DNA of 64,000 nt from Glacieibacterium frigidum (GTDB taxonomy: Bacteria > Pseudomonadota > Alphaproteobacteria > Sphingomonadales > Sphingomonadaceae). The position numbers were made by a program, and so were the translations under genes. The stretch covers positions 1,645,501 through 1,709,500 of the forward strand of contig NZ_VJWA01000001.1 of NCBI RefSeq assembly GCF_007097155.1, written 5' to 3'. This document shows, piece by piece, positions 8,748-17,924 of this stretch; the stretch's first letter is position 1, and every line of letters begins with the position of its first letter. Below the pieces are notes generated by a model. That model had not been told where the DNA came from. It saw only the letters and a program-made list of their open reading frames with translations, and searched no databases.

Positions 8748-9910
8748 CGACTGCAAGGCCTGCGATGGACCCGGCGGAGGAAACCGCGCTGCTCGATTCG
8801 ATCCAGAAATGGGTCGACCGCGAGGTGCGGCCCGTCGTGATGCACCATGACCACAACGACATCTGGCCCGCCGAACTCGTCGACCAGATGGCCGAGATGG
8901 GTCTGTTCGGCGCGACGATCGGCAGCGAGTACGGCGGCCTCGGCCTGCCCGCGACGACGTACGCGAAGATCGTCTCGCAGATCGCGTCCTACTGGATGGC
9001 GATCACCGGCATCTTCAACTCGCACCTGATCATGGCGGTCGCGGTCGAGCGGTTCGGGACGCCCGAGCAAAAGGCCGAATGGCTGCCGAAGTTCGCGACC
9101 GGCGAAATCCGCGGCGGGCTGGCGCTGACCGAGCCCAACGCCGGCACCGACCTGCAGGCGATCCGCACGACTGCCGTGCGCGACGGCGACGATTACGTGA
9201 TCAACGGCACCAAGACGTGGATTTCGAACGGCCTCAACGGCTCGTGCTTCGCGCTGCTGGTCAAGACCGATCCCAAAGCCGAGCCGCGCTACAAGGGCAT
9301 GAGCCTGTTCATCGCGCCCAAGGGCCCGGGGTTCACGACCGGCAAGAAGTTCGAGAAGCTCGGCTACAAGGGCATCGATTCGGCCGAGCTGATCTTCGAC
9401 AACTACCGCATCCCGGCTGCAAACCTGATCGGCGGCGTCGAGGGCCAGGGGTTCTTCCAGGCGACCGGCGGCCTCGAACTGGGCCGCATCAACGTCGCGG
9501 CGCGCGGCGTCGGGTTGGCGGAAGGGGCGCTGCGCCTCGCCACCGACTATGCCCAGCAGCGCCAGACGATGGGCAAGCCGATCGCCGACCACCAGGCGAT
9601 CCAGCTCTACCTCGGCGACATGGTGACCCGCGCCCGCGCCGCGCGGCTGCTGACCTTCGATGCGGCGGAAGCCTACGACCGCGGCGAGCGCTGCGACATG
9701 CAGGCGGGGATGGCCAAGTATTTCGCGTCGGAAGCGGCGGTGAAGAACAGCCAGGAGGCGATGCGCATCTACGGCGGCTACTCCTATTCGAAGGAGTATG
9801 AGATCGAGCGCTTCTACCGCGACTCGATGCTGATGTGCATCGGCGAGGGCACCAACGAGATGCAGCGCATGATCATCGCGAAGCAGTGGGTGAAGCGGAA
9901 TCCCGCTTGA
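8744..9910 (+). CDS. Acyl-CoA dehydrogenase
   Basis: 388 residues, FAD enzyme, complete. ATG 8744 overlaps the preceding stop (ATGA); an upstream ATG in the same frame lies inside the MaoC gene and is less likely. Signatures: LALTEPNAGTDLQAI (128-140) contacting flavin and substrate, KTWISNG (157-163), RIYGGYSYSKEYEIERFYRD near the C-terminus, and E368 in GEGTNEMQR at the position of the catalytic base of medium-chain type enzymes. It abstracts the alpha proton and passes electrons to ETF. The substrate is unknown; the CoA-transferases next door suggest a dicarboxyl- or cyclic acyl-CoA. Confidence 0.93.
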   Translation: MTTARPAMDPAEETALLDSIQKWVDREVRPVVMHHDHNDIWPAELVDQMAEMGLFGATIGSEYGGLGLPATTYAKIVSQIASYWMAITGIFNSHLIMAVAVERFGTPEQKAEWLPKFATGEIRGGLALTEPNAGTDLQAIRTTAVRDGDDYVINGTKTWISNGLNGSCFALLVKTDPKAEPRYKGMSLFIAPKGPGFTTGKKFEKLGYKGIDSAELIFDNYRIPAANLIGGVEGQGFFQATGGLELGRINVAARGVGLAEGALRLATDYAQQRQTMGKPIADHQAIQLYLGDMVTRARAARLLTFDAAEAYDRGERCDMQAGMAKYFASEAAVKNSQEAMRIYGGYSYSKEYEIERFYRDSMLMCIGEGTNEMQRMIIAKQWVKRNPA

Positions 9911-11091
9911 GCCCGACCCTCCCCCTCACCGGCACGCGCATCCTCGCCTCCGAGCAGTACGGCGCAGGTCCCTACGGCACGATGTTCCTGGCGCAGCTCG
10001 GCGCCGAGGTCATCAAGCTCGAACCACCCAAGGGCGGCGACAGCGCGCGCGCCACCGGGCCGTACTTCCTGGGGGCGGACGACAGCCTGTTCTACCAGAC
10101 GTTCAACCTCAACAAACGCTCGCTGACGCTTGATATCCGGACGCAATCGGGAAAGGCAGTTCTGCACCGGCTGGTCGCCAAGGCCGACGCGGTGACCAAC
10201 AATGCGCGCGGCGACTTGCCCGCGAAGCTCGGCCTCGACTATGCGGCGCTGGGCCGAGTGAACCCGGCGATCGTCTGCGTCCACGCCTCCGCCTATGGCC
10301 GCGAGGGGCCGCGCGCCAGCTGGCCGGGGTACGACTATCTGATGCAGGCCGAGGCCGGGTTCATGTCGGTGACCGGAGCGCCGACCGACCCGCCGACGCG
10401 CTTCGGCCTGTCGATGGTCGACTTCATCACCGGCACGATGCTGGCCACCGCGACGCTCGCGGGGCTGAAAGAGGCGGCGGCGACCGACAAGGGCCGCGAC
10501 TTCGATATTTCGCTGCTCGACGCGGCGCTGCACCAGACGAGCTATCCGGCGTACTGGTATCTCAACGAGGGCTTCGTCACCGGACGCGCCGAGCGGTCGG
10601 CGCACCCCAGCGTGACGCCGTCGCAGACCTTCCGCACCGCCGACGGCTGGGTCTTCGTGATGGCGCAGCTGGCGAAGTTCTGGGTGCTGCTGACCGACGC
10701 GCTCGGCGTGCCGCACCTGCAGGGCGATGCGCGCTTCGCGACGATGCCGGCGCGGCTGGAAAACCGCGACGCGCTGACCACCATACTCGACGGCATCTTC
10801 CTCCAGCATCCGACCGCGCACTGGGTCGCGAAGCTCGGCGGCATCGTGCCCGTCGCGGCGGTCAACGACCTCGCCCAGGCGCTCGACGGCGCGGGCGACA
10901 TGGTCGACACCGTAGCGCACGCCGCGCGCCCCGAGGGCCTGCGCGTGCTGAGCAATCCGATCCGCATTGATGGCGCGCGCCTGCCCAACCGCGCCTCCCC
11001 CGCGCTGGGCGCCGACACGCAGGCGATCCTCGACGAGGCGGGGTTCACATCCGCCGAGATCGCCGCGCTGCGTGCCGACGGCACTGTGTGA
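9907..11091 (+). CDS. CaiB/BaiF (class III) CoA-transferase, copy 1
   Basis: 394 residues from TTG 9907, the codon that overlaps the preceding TGA (TTGA). No ATG or GTG fits the conserved N-terminus (LTGTRILASEQYGAGPYGTMFLAQLGAEVIKLEPP). The Asp nucleophile that forms the acyl anhydride is D143 in PGYDYLMQAEAG. Class III enzymes move CoA from one acyl-CoA to a free acid, often succinate or another dicarboxylate. Together with copy 2 it may form a heterodimer or serve two steps of the pathway. Confidence 0.9.
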   Translation: MSPTLPLTGTRILASEQYGAGPYGTMFLAQLGAEVIKLEPPKGGDSARATGPYFLGADDSLFYQTFNLNKRSLTLDIRTQSGKAVLHRLVAKADAVTNNARGDLPAKLGLDYAALGRVNPAIVCVHASAYGREGPRASWPGYDYLMQAEAGFMSVTGAPTDPPTRFGLSMVDFITGTMLATATLAGLKEAAATDKGRDFDISLLDAALHQTSYPAYWYLNEGFVTGRAERSAHPSVTPSQTFRTADGWVFVMAQLAKFWVLLTDALGVPHLQGDARFATMPARLENRDALTTILDGIFLQHPTAHWVAKLGGIVPVAAVNDLAQALDGAGDMVDTVAHAARPEGLRVLSNPIRIDGARLPNRASPALGADTQAILDEAGFTSAEIAALRADGTV

Positions 11092-11092
11092 G

Positions 11093-12109
11093 ATGGGCAA
11101 GCTGGCCGGCATTCGCGTCGTCGACCTGACGCTCTTCCTGCCCGGCCCGATGATGACGCTGATGATGGCCGAAGAGGGCGCGTCGGTAATCAAGGTGGAG
11201 CCGCCCGGCGGCGATCCCGCCCGCGCCATGCCGCCGTTCGGCGACCGGGGGTCGCTGTGGTTCGACGCGCTCAACCGCGGGAAGATCTGCGTCGAGCTCG
11301 ACCTCAAGTCGGACGCCGGCAAGGCGGCGCTGTGGGACCTGATCGACGAGGCAGACGTGGTCGTCGAGGGCTTCCGCCCCGGCGCGATGGCACGGCTGGG
11401 GTTCGAATATGCCGCGGTCGCAGCGCGCCGGCCGTCGGTCGTCTATTGCTCGATCTCGGCCTTTGGCCAGGCGGGGCCGCGCGCGCATCACCCGGCGCAC
11501 GACCTGGCGGTGCAGGCGCTAAGCGGCTTCCTCAGCGTCAACGACGGCCCCGGCGGGCCGGTGGTGCCAGGCGTGCCCGCCGCCGACGTCGCGGCGGGCC
11601 TCACCGCGCTGTCGGCGGTACTGATGGCGCTGATCGGGCGCGCCGCCACGGGCCGCGGCGATTATGTCGACGTGTCGATGTTCGGGTCGCTGCTGCCGTG
11701 GAGCGCGCATATCGCCGCCGACGCCATGCGCGGCGGCCCTGCCCCGCGCTCGGCCGAGCAGCGTTCGCTCGGCGGCGCGGCCTTCTACCAGGTTTATGCG
11801 TGCAAGGACGGTGGCCATGTCACGCTGGGCGGGCGCGAGGCGAAATTTGTCCGGACATTGCTCGAGGCGCTGGGCCGCCCCGACCTCATCGCGCTCGGCG
11901 ACGCCCCCGCGGGCGAGGCACAGGCCCCCTTGCGCGACTTCCTCGCCGCGACCTTCCTGACCCGCACCCGCGACGAATGGACCGCCTGGTTCGACGGTCG
12001 CGACGTCGCCTTCGCCCCCGTCCTCGACTTCACCCAGGCCTTCGCCGCCGCCCCTGATGCAATCGTCGACGGCCGGGTCAAACCCGCGATCCGGTTCGCC
12101 TCGTGCTAG
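11093..12109 (+). CDS. CaiB/BaiF (class III) CoA-transferase, copy 2
   Basis: 338 residues, ATG 11093, one base after the previous stop. Typical N-terminus GIRVVDLTLFLPGPMMTLMMAEEGASVIKVEPP and nucleophile D137 in HDLAVQALSGFLSV. It is about 55 residues shorter than copy 1, with divergence through the middle, so it is not a recent duplicate. Its TAG lies in a CTAG shared with the TAG of the convergent GntR gene. An 11/12 match to the operator palindrome lies inside it at 11847-11858. Confidence 0.9.
   Translation: MGKLAGIRVVDLTLFLPGPMMTLMMAEEGASVIKVEPPGGDPARAMPPFGDRGSLWFDALNRGKICVELDLKSDAGKAALWDLIDEADVVVEGFRPGAMARLGFEYAAVAARRPSVVYCSISAFGQAGPRAHHPAHDLAVQALSGFLSVNDGPGGPVVPGVPAADVAAGLTALSAVLMALIGRAATGRGDYVDVSMFGSLLPWSAHIAADAMRGGPAPRSAEQRSLGGAAFYQVYACKDGGHVTLGGREAKFVRTLLEALGRPDLIALGDAPAGEAQAPLRDFLAATFLTRTRDEWTAWFDGRDVAFAPVLDFTQAFAAAPDAIVDGRVKPAIRFASC
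11847..11858. promoter_or_regulatory. Imperfect operator-like palindrome inside a CoA-transferase gene
   Basis: TTGTCCGGACAT matches the TTGTCCGGACAA palindrome at 11 of 12 bases. It encodes FVRT in the gene and uses AAA, TTT and TTG codons, which are uncommon in this GC-rich neighbourhood. It may be an auxiliary operator or chance. Confidence 0.3.
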
Positions 12110-12834
12110 ACGTCGGTGTGCATCGCATAGGCGAAGCGGTCGCCGGGGTGGTGGCTGACCGAAATCTCGACGAAGCCCCCCTCCTTGCTCATATAGCAGC
12201 GCACGATGCGCAGGCATGGGCTCCGCTTCGGCACGCCCAGCGCTGCGGCGATCTCCTTCGACGCCGGCACCGCCTGGATGTCCTGCGTGACGCGCGCGAT
12301 GCGGATCCCCGCTGCCGCCTCGAGCTGACGGAACAGCACGCCTGCCGCGGGGTCGATGCTGGCCGCGGCGCGGGCGTAGGCGCCGTTGATGTACGCGTCG
12401 ATGTGCGCGATCGCGGTCTCGTCGCGGTCGTGCCGGCGGACGCCGCCGAAGTGCACCCAGCGCTGGTCGGGATCGAGGCGCAGTTCGGTGATCAGCGCGC
12501 GCGGCAGGGCCTTCAGGCCGTGCGGGGCATAATCGACCCGCGTGTCGCGCGCGTATTGCAGGATCTCGTCGAGGTTCGACAGTGGCTGGTGCAGCGTCGT
12601 GCGCTCGGGCGCCTTCAGCGTCGTGCCCGACCCGCGCCGCCGCTGGATCAGCCCCTCCGCCTGCAGCGCGCGCAACGCTTCGCGCACCGTGAAGCGGCTG
12701 ACGCCGTAGCGCGCGCACAGCACGCTCTCGGTCGGAAACTGGTCGGCGGGAACGGTGCCCTTGGCGATCCCGTCGCGCAGTTCATCGGCAAGCAGCATAT
12801 AGCGCGGCTTGGACTTCGTCTCGGCTCCCTGCAC
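12106..12834 (-). CDS. GntR-family regulator, HutC/UTRA type
   Basis: 242 residues from GTG 12834, with GGGGGAG 9 bases upstream; a downstream ATG at 12798 would cut into the first helix. The N-terminal winged helix-turn-helix spans about residues 11-75, with FPTESVLCARYGVSRFTVREALRALQAEGLI as the recognition segment. The rest, about 90-235, is a UTRA effector domain (VHFGGVRRHDRD, AYINGAYARA, RIVRCYMSKEGGFVEISVSHHPGDRFAYAMH). UTRA domains bind small ligands that release the repressor. Members of this branch bind GT-N-AC palindromes, so TTGTCCGGACAA at 7462, 8209 and 24134 is the natural candidate site. Only 32 bases separate it from the divergent MmgE/PrpD gene. Confidence 0.92.
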   Translation of the reverse strand: MQGAETKSKPRYMLLADELRDGIAKGTVPADQFPTESVLCARYGVSRFTVREALRALQAEGLIQRRRGSGTTLKAPERTTLHQPLSNLDEILQYARDTRVDYAPHGLKALPRALITELRLDPDQRWVHFGGVRRHDRDETAIAHIDAYINGAYARAAASIDPAAGVLFRQLEAAAGIRIARVTQDIQAVPASKEIAAALGVPKRSPCLRIVRCYMSKEGGFVEISVSHHPGDRFAYAMHTDV

Positions 12835-12866
12835 GCCGTCACTCTCCCCCTGCGGTCGCGGCCGCG

Positions 12867-14105
12867 ATGAACAGCTATAGCCTGATCGAACGCGTTGCAC
12901 AGCATTTGCAACGCCGTGTCGAGGATGCGACGCGGGCCCGCGCGCGGCTGCACCTGCTCGACTGGCTGGGCTGCGTTGCAGGAGCGCGCCAAGGGCCGGT
13001 TGCCGACATGGCACGCACCGCCGAACGCGACGTGCTGACCCGCACGGCGTTGCTCGGCAACGTGCTGGAAATGGACGACGTCCACCGCACCGCGCTCCTC
13101 CACCCCGGCCCCGTCGTCTGGCCCGCGGCGCTGTCGGCGGTACGCGAGACCGGCGGCACCATGGCCGACCTGCTCGACGCCGGCGTGCGCGGTTACGAGG
13201 CGATGATCGCCATCGGCGCGACCTTCGACGCGCACCACTATGCGCATTTCCACAACACCTCGACCGCCGGCGGCTTCGGCGGCGCGGCGGCGGCGGCTTC
13301 GGCGTTCGGACTCGATGCGCAGCGGACCGGCTGGGCGCTCGCCAATGCCGGCTCGACCGCGGGCGGGCTGTGGGCGATGCGCCATGCCGACACGATGACC
13401 AAGCAGATCCACGCCGCGCGCGCCGCGCTGGAGGGCCTGTGGTTTGCGCGGCTGGCGCGCGCCGGGGCGAGCGGACCCGTGGCGGTGCTCGAGGGGCCGC
13501 AGGGCCTGTACGCGGCGACCGTGCGTGAGCCGCGCCCGCTGGTGCTCGGCGACGGGTGGCGGATGGCAGAGGTCAGCTTCAAGCCCTGGGCCGCGTGCCG
13601 CCACGTCCATCCGGCGATCGACTGCGCACTCGACCTGCGCGCGGCCGGGCAATTGTCGGGCAAGATGCAAGTCGCGACCTACGCCGATGCGCTGGCGTTC
13701 TGCGACAACCCGCACCCGGTGACCGAGGCACAGGCGAAATTCTCGCTCCAGCACGGCGTCGCTGTGATTGCGGCGGGGCGCGACGCAGGGCCCGAGGATT
13801 TCACGCTGGCGGCAATCGAGGCTCTCGCGCCGCTGCGGGCGCAGGTCACGGTAACCGAGGATGGCGCGATCACAGCGCGTTACCCGGCGCATTTCGGTGC
13901 CAGCCTGAGCTGCGGTGGGGGATCGGTGGCACTGGTCGACACGCGCGGCGACCCCGAGCGGCCTGCCAGCGAAGCACAGATCGTGGCCAAGGCGCGGTCA
14001 TTGATCGCTTGGGGCGGGCTCGGCGACGGCGACCATAGCATCGAGGCCGCGATGCATGGTGATGACCCTCGCGCGCTGCTCGCCTTGCTGGACGCGTGGC
14101 TGTGA
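12867..14105 (+). CDS. MmgE/PrpD family protein, copy 1
   Basis: 412 residues. The family includes 2-methylcitrate dehydratase, cis-aconitate decarboxylase and iminodisuccinate epimerase, all acting on tricarboxylate- or dicarboxylate-like substrates. Seen here: GNVLEMDDVHRTALLHPG, HNTSTAGGFGGAAAAASAFGLD, a typical Lys-bearing segment DTMTKQIHAARAALEGLWFA, and KPWAACRHVHPAIDCALDL. ATG 12867 opens an eight-gene rightward operon in which every gene pair overlaps by one or four bases. The start lies only 32 bases from the divergent regulator, so the promoter must lie inside or very near the regulator gene. Precise reaction unknown. Confidence 0.87.
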   Translation: MNSYSLIERVAQHLQRRVEDATRARARLHLLDWLGCVAGARQGPVADMARTAERDVLTRTALLGNVLEMDDVHRTALLHPGPVVWPAALSAVRETGGTMADLLDAGVRGYEAMIAIGATFDAHHYAHFHNTSTAGGFGGAAAAASAFGLDAQRTGWALANAGSTAGGLWAMRHADTMTKQIHAARAALEGLWFARLARAGASGPVAVLEGPQGLYAATVREPRPLVLGDGWRMAEVSFKPWAACRHVHPAIDCALDLRAAGQLSGKMQVATYADALAFCDNPHPVTEAQAKFSLQHGVAVIAAGRDAGPEDFTLAAIEALAPLRAQVTVTEDGAITARYPAHFGASLSCGGGSVALVDTRGDPERPASEAQIVAKARSLIAWGGLGDGDHSIEAAMHGDDPRALLALLDAWL

Positions 14106-15355
14106 CCGCGACCGCCGACCTGCTCGACTTCGCCGCCGCCGAGCACCGGCTGCCGCCCGCGACGCGCGCGGCGACGCTGCGGCTGCTCGGCGACACGCTG
14201 GCGGTCGGAGCGGCGGGAGCGACTGCGCCCGGGGCGGCGGGCGTGCTCTCAGCGGCGCGCGGTTGGGGAGCCGGCGACGACGCATGCCTGCTCGGGCACC
14301 GCGGCACCCTGCCCGCGCCGTCGGCGGCGTTCGTCAATGGTTTCAACATTCACTGCCTCGAATGGGATGCGGTGCATGAAGGCGCGGTGGTGCATGCGCT
14401 GTCGGTCGTCACTGCCGCCGTCGCCGCCGCGTGCCACCGGCGCGGCAGTGTCGATCCCGAGGAAGCCCTCACGGCGATCGCGGTCGGCGTGGATATTGCA
14501 GCCGGTCTCGGCATCGCCGCGGAAAGTCCGCTGACCTTTTTCCGTCCTGCCACTGCGGGCACGATAGGCGCAGCGCTCGCGGTGGCGCGCATAGATGGGG
14601 TCGGTGCAGTCGCCGATGTCCTCGGCCTCGCCCACGCGGCGTGCGCGGGCACGATGCAGGCGCATGTCGAGGGCTCGATCGCCCTGCCCCTCCAGGTCGC
14701 CAACGCCGCGCGTGCCGCGGTCGCCGCGGTCGATCTGGTCAAGGCCGGCCTGACCGGCCCGCACGACGCCCTCGCAGGACCGTTCGGCTATTTCGCCCTG
14801 TTCGATCGCGGCGACCTGTCGACCTACACTGCTGGCCTCGGCACCCGCTGGCTGATCGACGAGGTCAGCACCAAATCCTGGCCGAGCGGTCGCGCCAGCC
14901 ACGGCGTGCTCGGCGCGCTCGCCGCGCTGCGCCCCGAGATCGGCGGGCTGGTCGCCGCCATCGAGGCGCGCGTCCCAAGCCTCGTCATCCGCCTGGTCGG
15001 GCGTCCGCCGCTGGCGGAGATGACACCCGCCTACGCCCGCCTGTGCCTGCCCGTCCTTGCCGCGCTGATGCTGCGCGACGGCCGGATCGACCCGCGCGCC
15101 TTTACCGACCTGCCGCCGCCCGCGCCGCTGACGCTGATTGACGATGGCAACCCCGATCCCAATGCGTTGTCGCCCCAGTATGTCATGGTGACACTCGCCG
15201 ACGGTACCCGCCTCGAACGCGCCGTGCCCGCGACGCCGGGCAGCCCGGGGGTGGACTTCGATGCGACCGCCAAGCTCGCCCTCGCCCGCGAGCTCGCGCC
15301 GCACGCCGACCCGCGCATCTACGACGCCCCTCTCGACTGGTTGACCGCCGCATGA
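14102..15355 (+). CDS. MmgE/PrpD family protein, copy 2
   Basis: 417 residues from GTG 14102 (GTGA overlap); a GTG two codons upstream is also open. Seen: LGDTLAVGAAG near the start, FNGFNIHCLEWDAVHEG (the His-Asp segment of the family), and LIDEVSTKSWPSGRASHGVLGAL (Lys plus Ser/His segment). It differs substantially from copy 1, so the two probably catalyse different steps or form a hetero-oligomer. Family reactions are dehydration, epimerisation or decarboxylation of polycarboxylates. Confidence 0.87.
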   Translation: MTATADLLDFAAAEHRLPPATRAATLRLLGDTLAVGAAGATAPGAAGVLSAARGWGAGDDACLLGHRGTLPAPSAAFVNGFNIHCLEWDAVHEGAVVHALSVVTAAVAAACHRRGSVDPEEALTAIAVGVDIAAGLGIAAESPLTFFRPATAGTIGAALAVARIDGVGAVADVLGLAHAACAGTMQAHVEGSIALPLQVANAARAAVAAVDLVKAGLTGPHDALAGPFGYFALFDRGDLSTYTAGLGTRWLIDEVSTKSWPSGRASHGVLGALAALRPEIGGLVAAIEARVPSLVIRLVGRPPLAEMTPAYARLCLPVLAALMLRDGRIDPRAFTDLPPPAPLTLIDDGNPDPNALSPQYVMVTLADGTRLERAVPATPGSPGVDFDATAKLALARELAPHADPRIYDAPLDWLTAA

Positions 15356-16719
15356 CCTACCCGACCTATTTCGAGACCTTCGACGCGCGCGCGATGCTGG
15401 CCGAGTATCCGGTCGGCGACGCCTTCGTGGCGCGCTACACTGCGATGAGCCGCGACGAACTGCGCAGCCAGCAGGAGGTGCGCTTTGCCCGGCTGATGAC
15501 GCGCGGTTGGCAGATCCCCTTCTACCAGCGCCTGTGGGGCGAGCGCGGCATCGAGGCGGGCGATGTTAAGGGCCTCGACGACATTACGAAGCTGCCGGTT
15601 TACGACAAGGCCGACCTGATGGCGTCGATCGCCTCGCATCCGCCCTATGGCGATTTCGCCGGGATCGGCGGCGCCGATCGACCGCCGCAGATCCTGCACA
15701 CCACGAGCGGCACGACGGGCCGCCCGCAGGCGCTGCTGTTCGGGCCGAAGGGGCGCGAGATCACCAATTTGCTCGTCGGCCGGATGTACCGCTGGCAGGG
15801 TCTGCAGCCATCCGACGTCGTCCAGTCGGTGTACGGCCACGGTGTGATCAATGGCGGGCACTACATCCGCGAGGCGGTGACGCATTTCACCAACTCGATC
15901 TTCCTGTCTGCGGGCACGGGCATCGAGACACGCTCGGCGGCGCAGGTCCGGCTGATGGCCGATTTCGGCGTTACGGTGCTCGTCGGGTTCGTCGATTACC
16001 TGAGGAAACTCGCCGAAACCGCGCGCGACGAAGGACTTCTCGAGCAGATCAACGTCCGCATGATCTGCGGTCATCTCGGGACCGAGGATCGCGCCTCGGT
16101 CGAGGCGGCGTGGGGCGGCGCGAAGGCGTACGACTGGTACGGCGTCGGCGACACCGGCAGCATCGCGGGCGAAGGCCCCGAACGCGACGGGCTGTACGTC
16201 TGGGAGGACGCGCAATATCTGGAGTTGCTCGACGTCCAGTCGGGCGCAGCGGTCGCGCCGGGCGAGACCGGCGATATGGTCGTGACCTGCCTGTTCAAGG
16301 ACGATGTCGCGCCGTGCATCCGCTTCAACACTCACGATATTTCGCATGAGGTGCTGGGCGCAAACGCCACGGGCATGGCGTTCCGGCGAATCGCGGGGTT
16401 CAAGGGGCGCAGCGACAATATGGTCAAGCTGCGCGGCATCAACGTCTTCCCGCACGCGATCGGCGCGATCATCGAGAACCGAAGCGAATTGACCGGCGAA
16501 TTCGTCTGCCGCGTGGCGCGCGACGCCGCCGGGCGCGATGCGATGACGGTAGTGCTGGAGGCGAAGGTCGGCGACGCGGCGGCACTCGTGGCGCTGCTGC
16601 GCCAGGGGCTGGGGGTCGAGGTCGAGGTCGAATTGTGCCCGCCCGGTGGCACCGCGGCGCTGACGCAGATCGACGTGCGGCAGAAGCCGATCCGCCTGAT
16701 CGACGAGCGCGGCCTGTGA
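15352..16719 (+). CDS. Phenylacetate-CoA ligase-like (PaaK-type) acyl-CoA synthetase
   Basis: 455 residues, ATG 15352 in an ATGA overlap. Adenylate-forming enzyme: P-loop-like TTSGTTGRP at 117-125, YDWYGVGDTGSIAGEGP as motif for adenine contact, and a C-terminal GRSDNMVKLRGINVFPHAIG segment as in PaaK. The last 100 residues form the mobile domain. It activates an aryl or other carboxylic acid with ATP and CoA. The PaaK subfamily usually handles aromatic acids such as phenylacetate, but the acid here is not known. Confidence 0.88.
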   Translation: MTYPTYFETFDARAMLAEYPVGDAFVARYTAMSRDELRSQQEVRFARLMTRGWQIPFYQRLWGERGIEAGDVKGLDDITKLPVYDKADLMASIASHPPYGDFAGIGGADRPPQILHTTSGTTGRPQALLFGPKGREITNLLVGRMYRWQGLQPSDVVQSVYGHGVINGGHYIREAVTHFTNSIFLSAGTGIETRSAAQVRLMADFGVTVLVGFVDYLRKLAETARDEGLLEQINVRMICGHLGTEDRASVEAAWGGAKAYDWYGVGDTGSIAGEGPERDGLYVWEDAQYLELLDVQSGAAVAPGETGDMVVTCLFKDDVAPCIRFNTHDISHEVLGANATGMAFRRIAGFKGRSDNMVKLRGINVFPHAIGAIIENRSELTGEFVCRVARDAAGRDAMTVVLEAKVGDAAALVALLRQGLGVEVEVELCPPGGTAALTQIDVRQKPIRLIDERGL

Positions 16720-17924
16720 GCGCCGTCGCGCGCGTCGAGGCGGCGCTCGTGCGGATCGCGCGGTCGGACCTGCGCGCGTTCGTCGATCTCGACCGGGAGG
16801 CGGCCTTGGCGGCGGCGCGGGCCAGCGATGCGCGGTCGGCGCCGCTGCCGCTCGACGGCGTGACCTTCGGCATCAAGTCGAACATCGCCGTCGCCGGCCT
16901 GCCTTGGACGGCGGGCATGGCGCTGCACCGCGAGCGTATCGCGGCGAAGGACGCTGCGGTGGTGACGCGGCTGCGTGAGGCAGGCGCGATCATCCTCGGC
17001 ACCGTCAACATGCACGAGGCGGCCCTCGGTGCGACGACCGACAATGCGTTTTTTGGTCGAACGCTCAACCCGCACGATACCGGCCGCACGCCCGGCGGAT
17101 CGTCGGGGGGGAGCGGTGCTGCCGTGGCAGCGGGCCTGTGCGACGCGGCGCTGGGGACCGACACATTGGGGTCGGTGCGCATTCCCGCGGCGTACAACGG
17201 GGTTTATGGGCTGAAACCCACCCACGGCGCGGTCGACGACGACGGCCTCGAGCCGCTGGCACGCGACCTCGACGCCGTCGGGCCACTGGCGCGCTCGCTC
17301 GATCTGCTTGAACGGGTGTGGGGAGTGATCGGTACACCTTCCGCAGGCCACGCGAAGCGCCTCGTGCTGCTCGACGAACTCGCCGGCGTCGAAGTCGAGT
17401 CCGCGGTCCGCACCGCCTACGACCGCGCCGTGGCGGCGCTCGACCTGCCCCGCTCCTCGCTGACGCTGCGCGACACGCCGCAAACGATCCGCCTTGCGGG
17501 CTTCATCGCCGCAGGGCGCGAACTTGCTGCCGACCTTGGCGACCACGACCCAGCACTGATCTCGCCCGAACTGCGTTACATGCTGAGCTTCTGCACCGGT
17601 GCGGCCCCCACCCCCGACGTGCTGGCGCGAACTCGCGAGACGCTGCTGGACGCCCTCGGCGACGACGGCGTACTGCTGACCCCCACCGCGCCACAGGCCG
17701 CCTTTGCGCACGGCCGCGGTCCGGTGAACCAGGCCGATTTCACGGGCCTCGCCAATATCGCGGGCTGCCCGGCGCTCAGCCTCCCCGCGGGACGTGATGG
17801 CGACGGCATGCCGGTCGGCGTGCAATTGGTCGGCCCGCCGGGCAGCGAGGGCACGCTGTTCGCGCTCGCCCGCACCCTCGACGCCGCACTCGACGGCTAT
17901 GCACCGCCCCCGGAGGCCCCATGA
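16716..17924 (+). CDS. Amidase-signature hydrolase
   Basis: 402 residues from GTG 16716 (GTGA overlap). The Ser-cisSer-Lys triad is complete by eye: K54 in GIKSNIAV, S129 in GGSSGGSG and S153 in GTDTLGSVRIPAAYNG. It hydrolyses a carboxamide to acid plus ammonia. Relatives include allophanate hydrolase, malonamidase and half-amidases. Next to the imidase-like protein two genes downstream, a role as half-amidase is an attractive but unproven reading. Cytoplasmic. Confidence 0.92.
   Translation: MSAVARVEAALVRIARSDLRAFVDLDREAALAAARASDARSAPLPLDGVTFGIKSNIAVAGLPWTAGMALHRERIAAKDAAVVTRLREAGAIILGTVNMHEAALGATTDNAFFGRTLNPHDTGRTPGGSSGGSGAAVAAGLCDAALGTDTLGSVRIPAAYNGVYGLKPTHGAVDDDGLEPLARDLDAVGPLARSLDLLERVWGVIGTPSAGHAKRLVLLDELAGVEVESAVRTAYDRAVAALDLPRSSLTLRDTPQTIRLAGFIAAGRELAADLGDHDPALISPELRYMLSFCTGAAPTPDVLARTRETLLDALGDDGVLLTPTAPQAAFAHGRGPVNQADFTGLANIAGCPALSLPAGRDGDGMPVGVQLVGPPGSEGTLFALARTLDAALDGYAPPPEAP

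Noticed and set aside
9814-11322. Long minus-strand frame across the CoA-transferases
   Set aside because: Low-complexity Arg/Ala/Gly translation with no family features; overlaps two well-supported genes.
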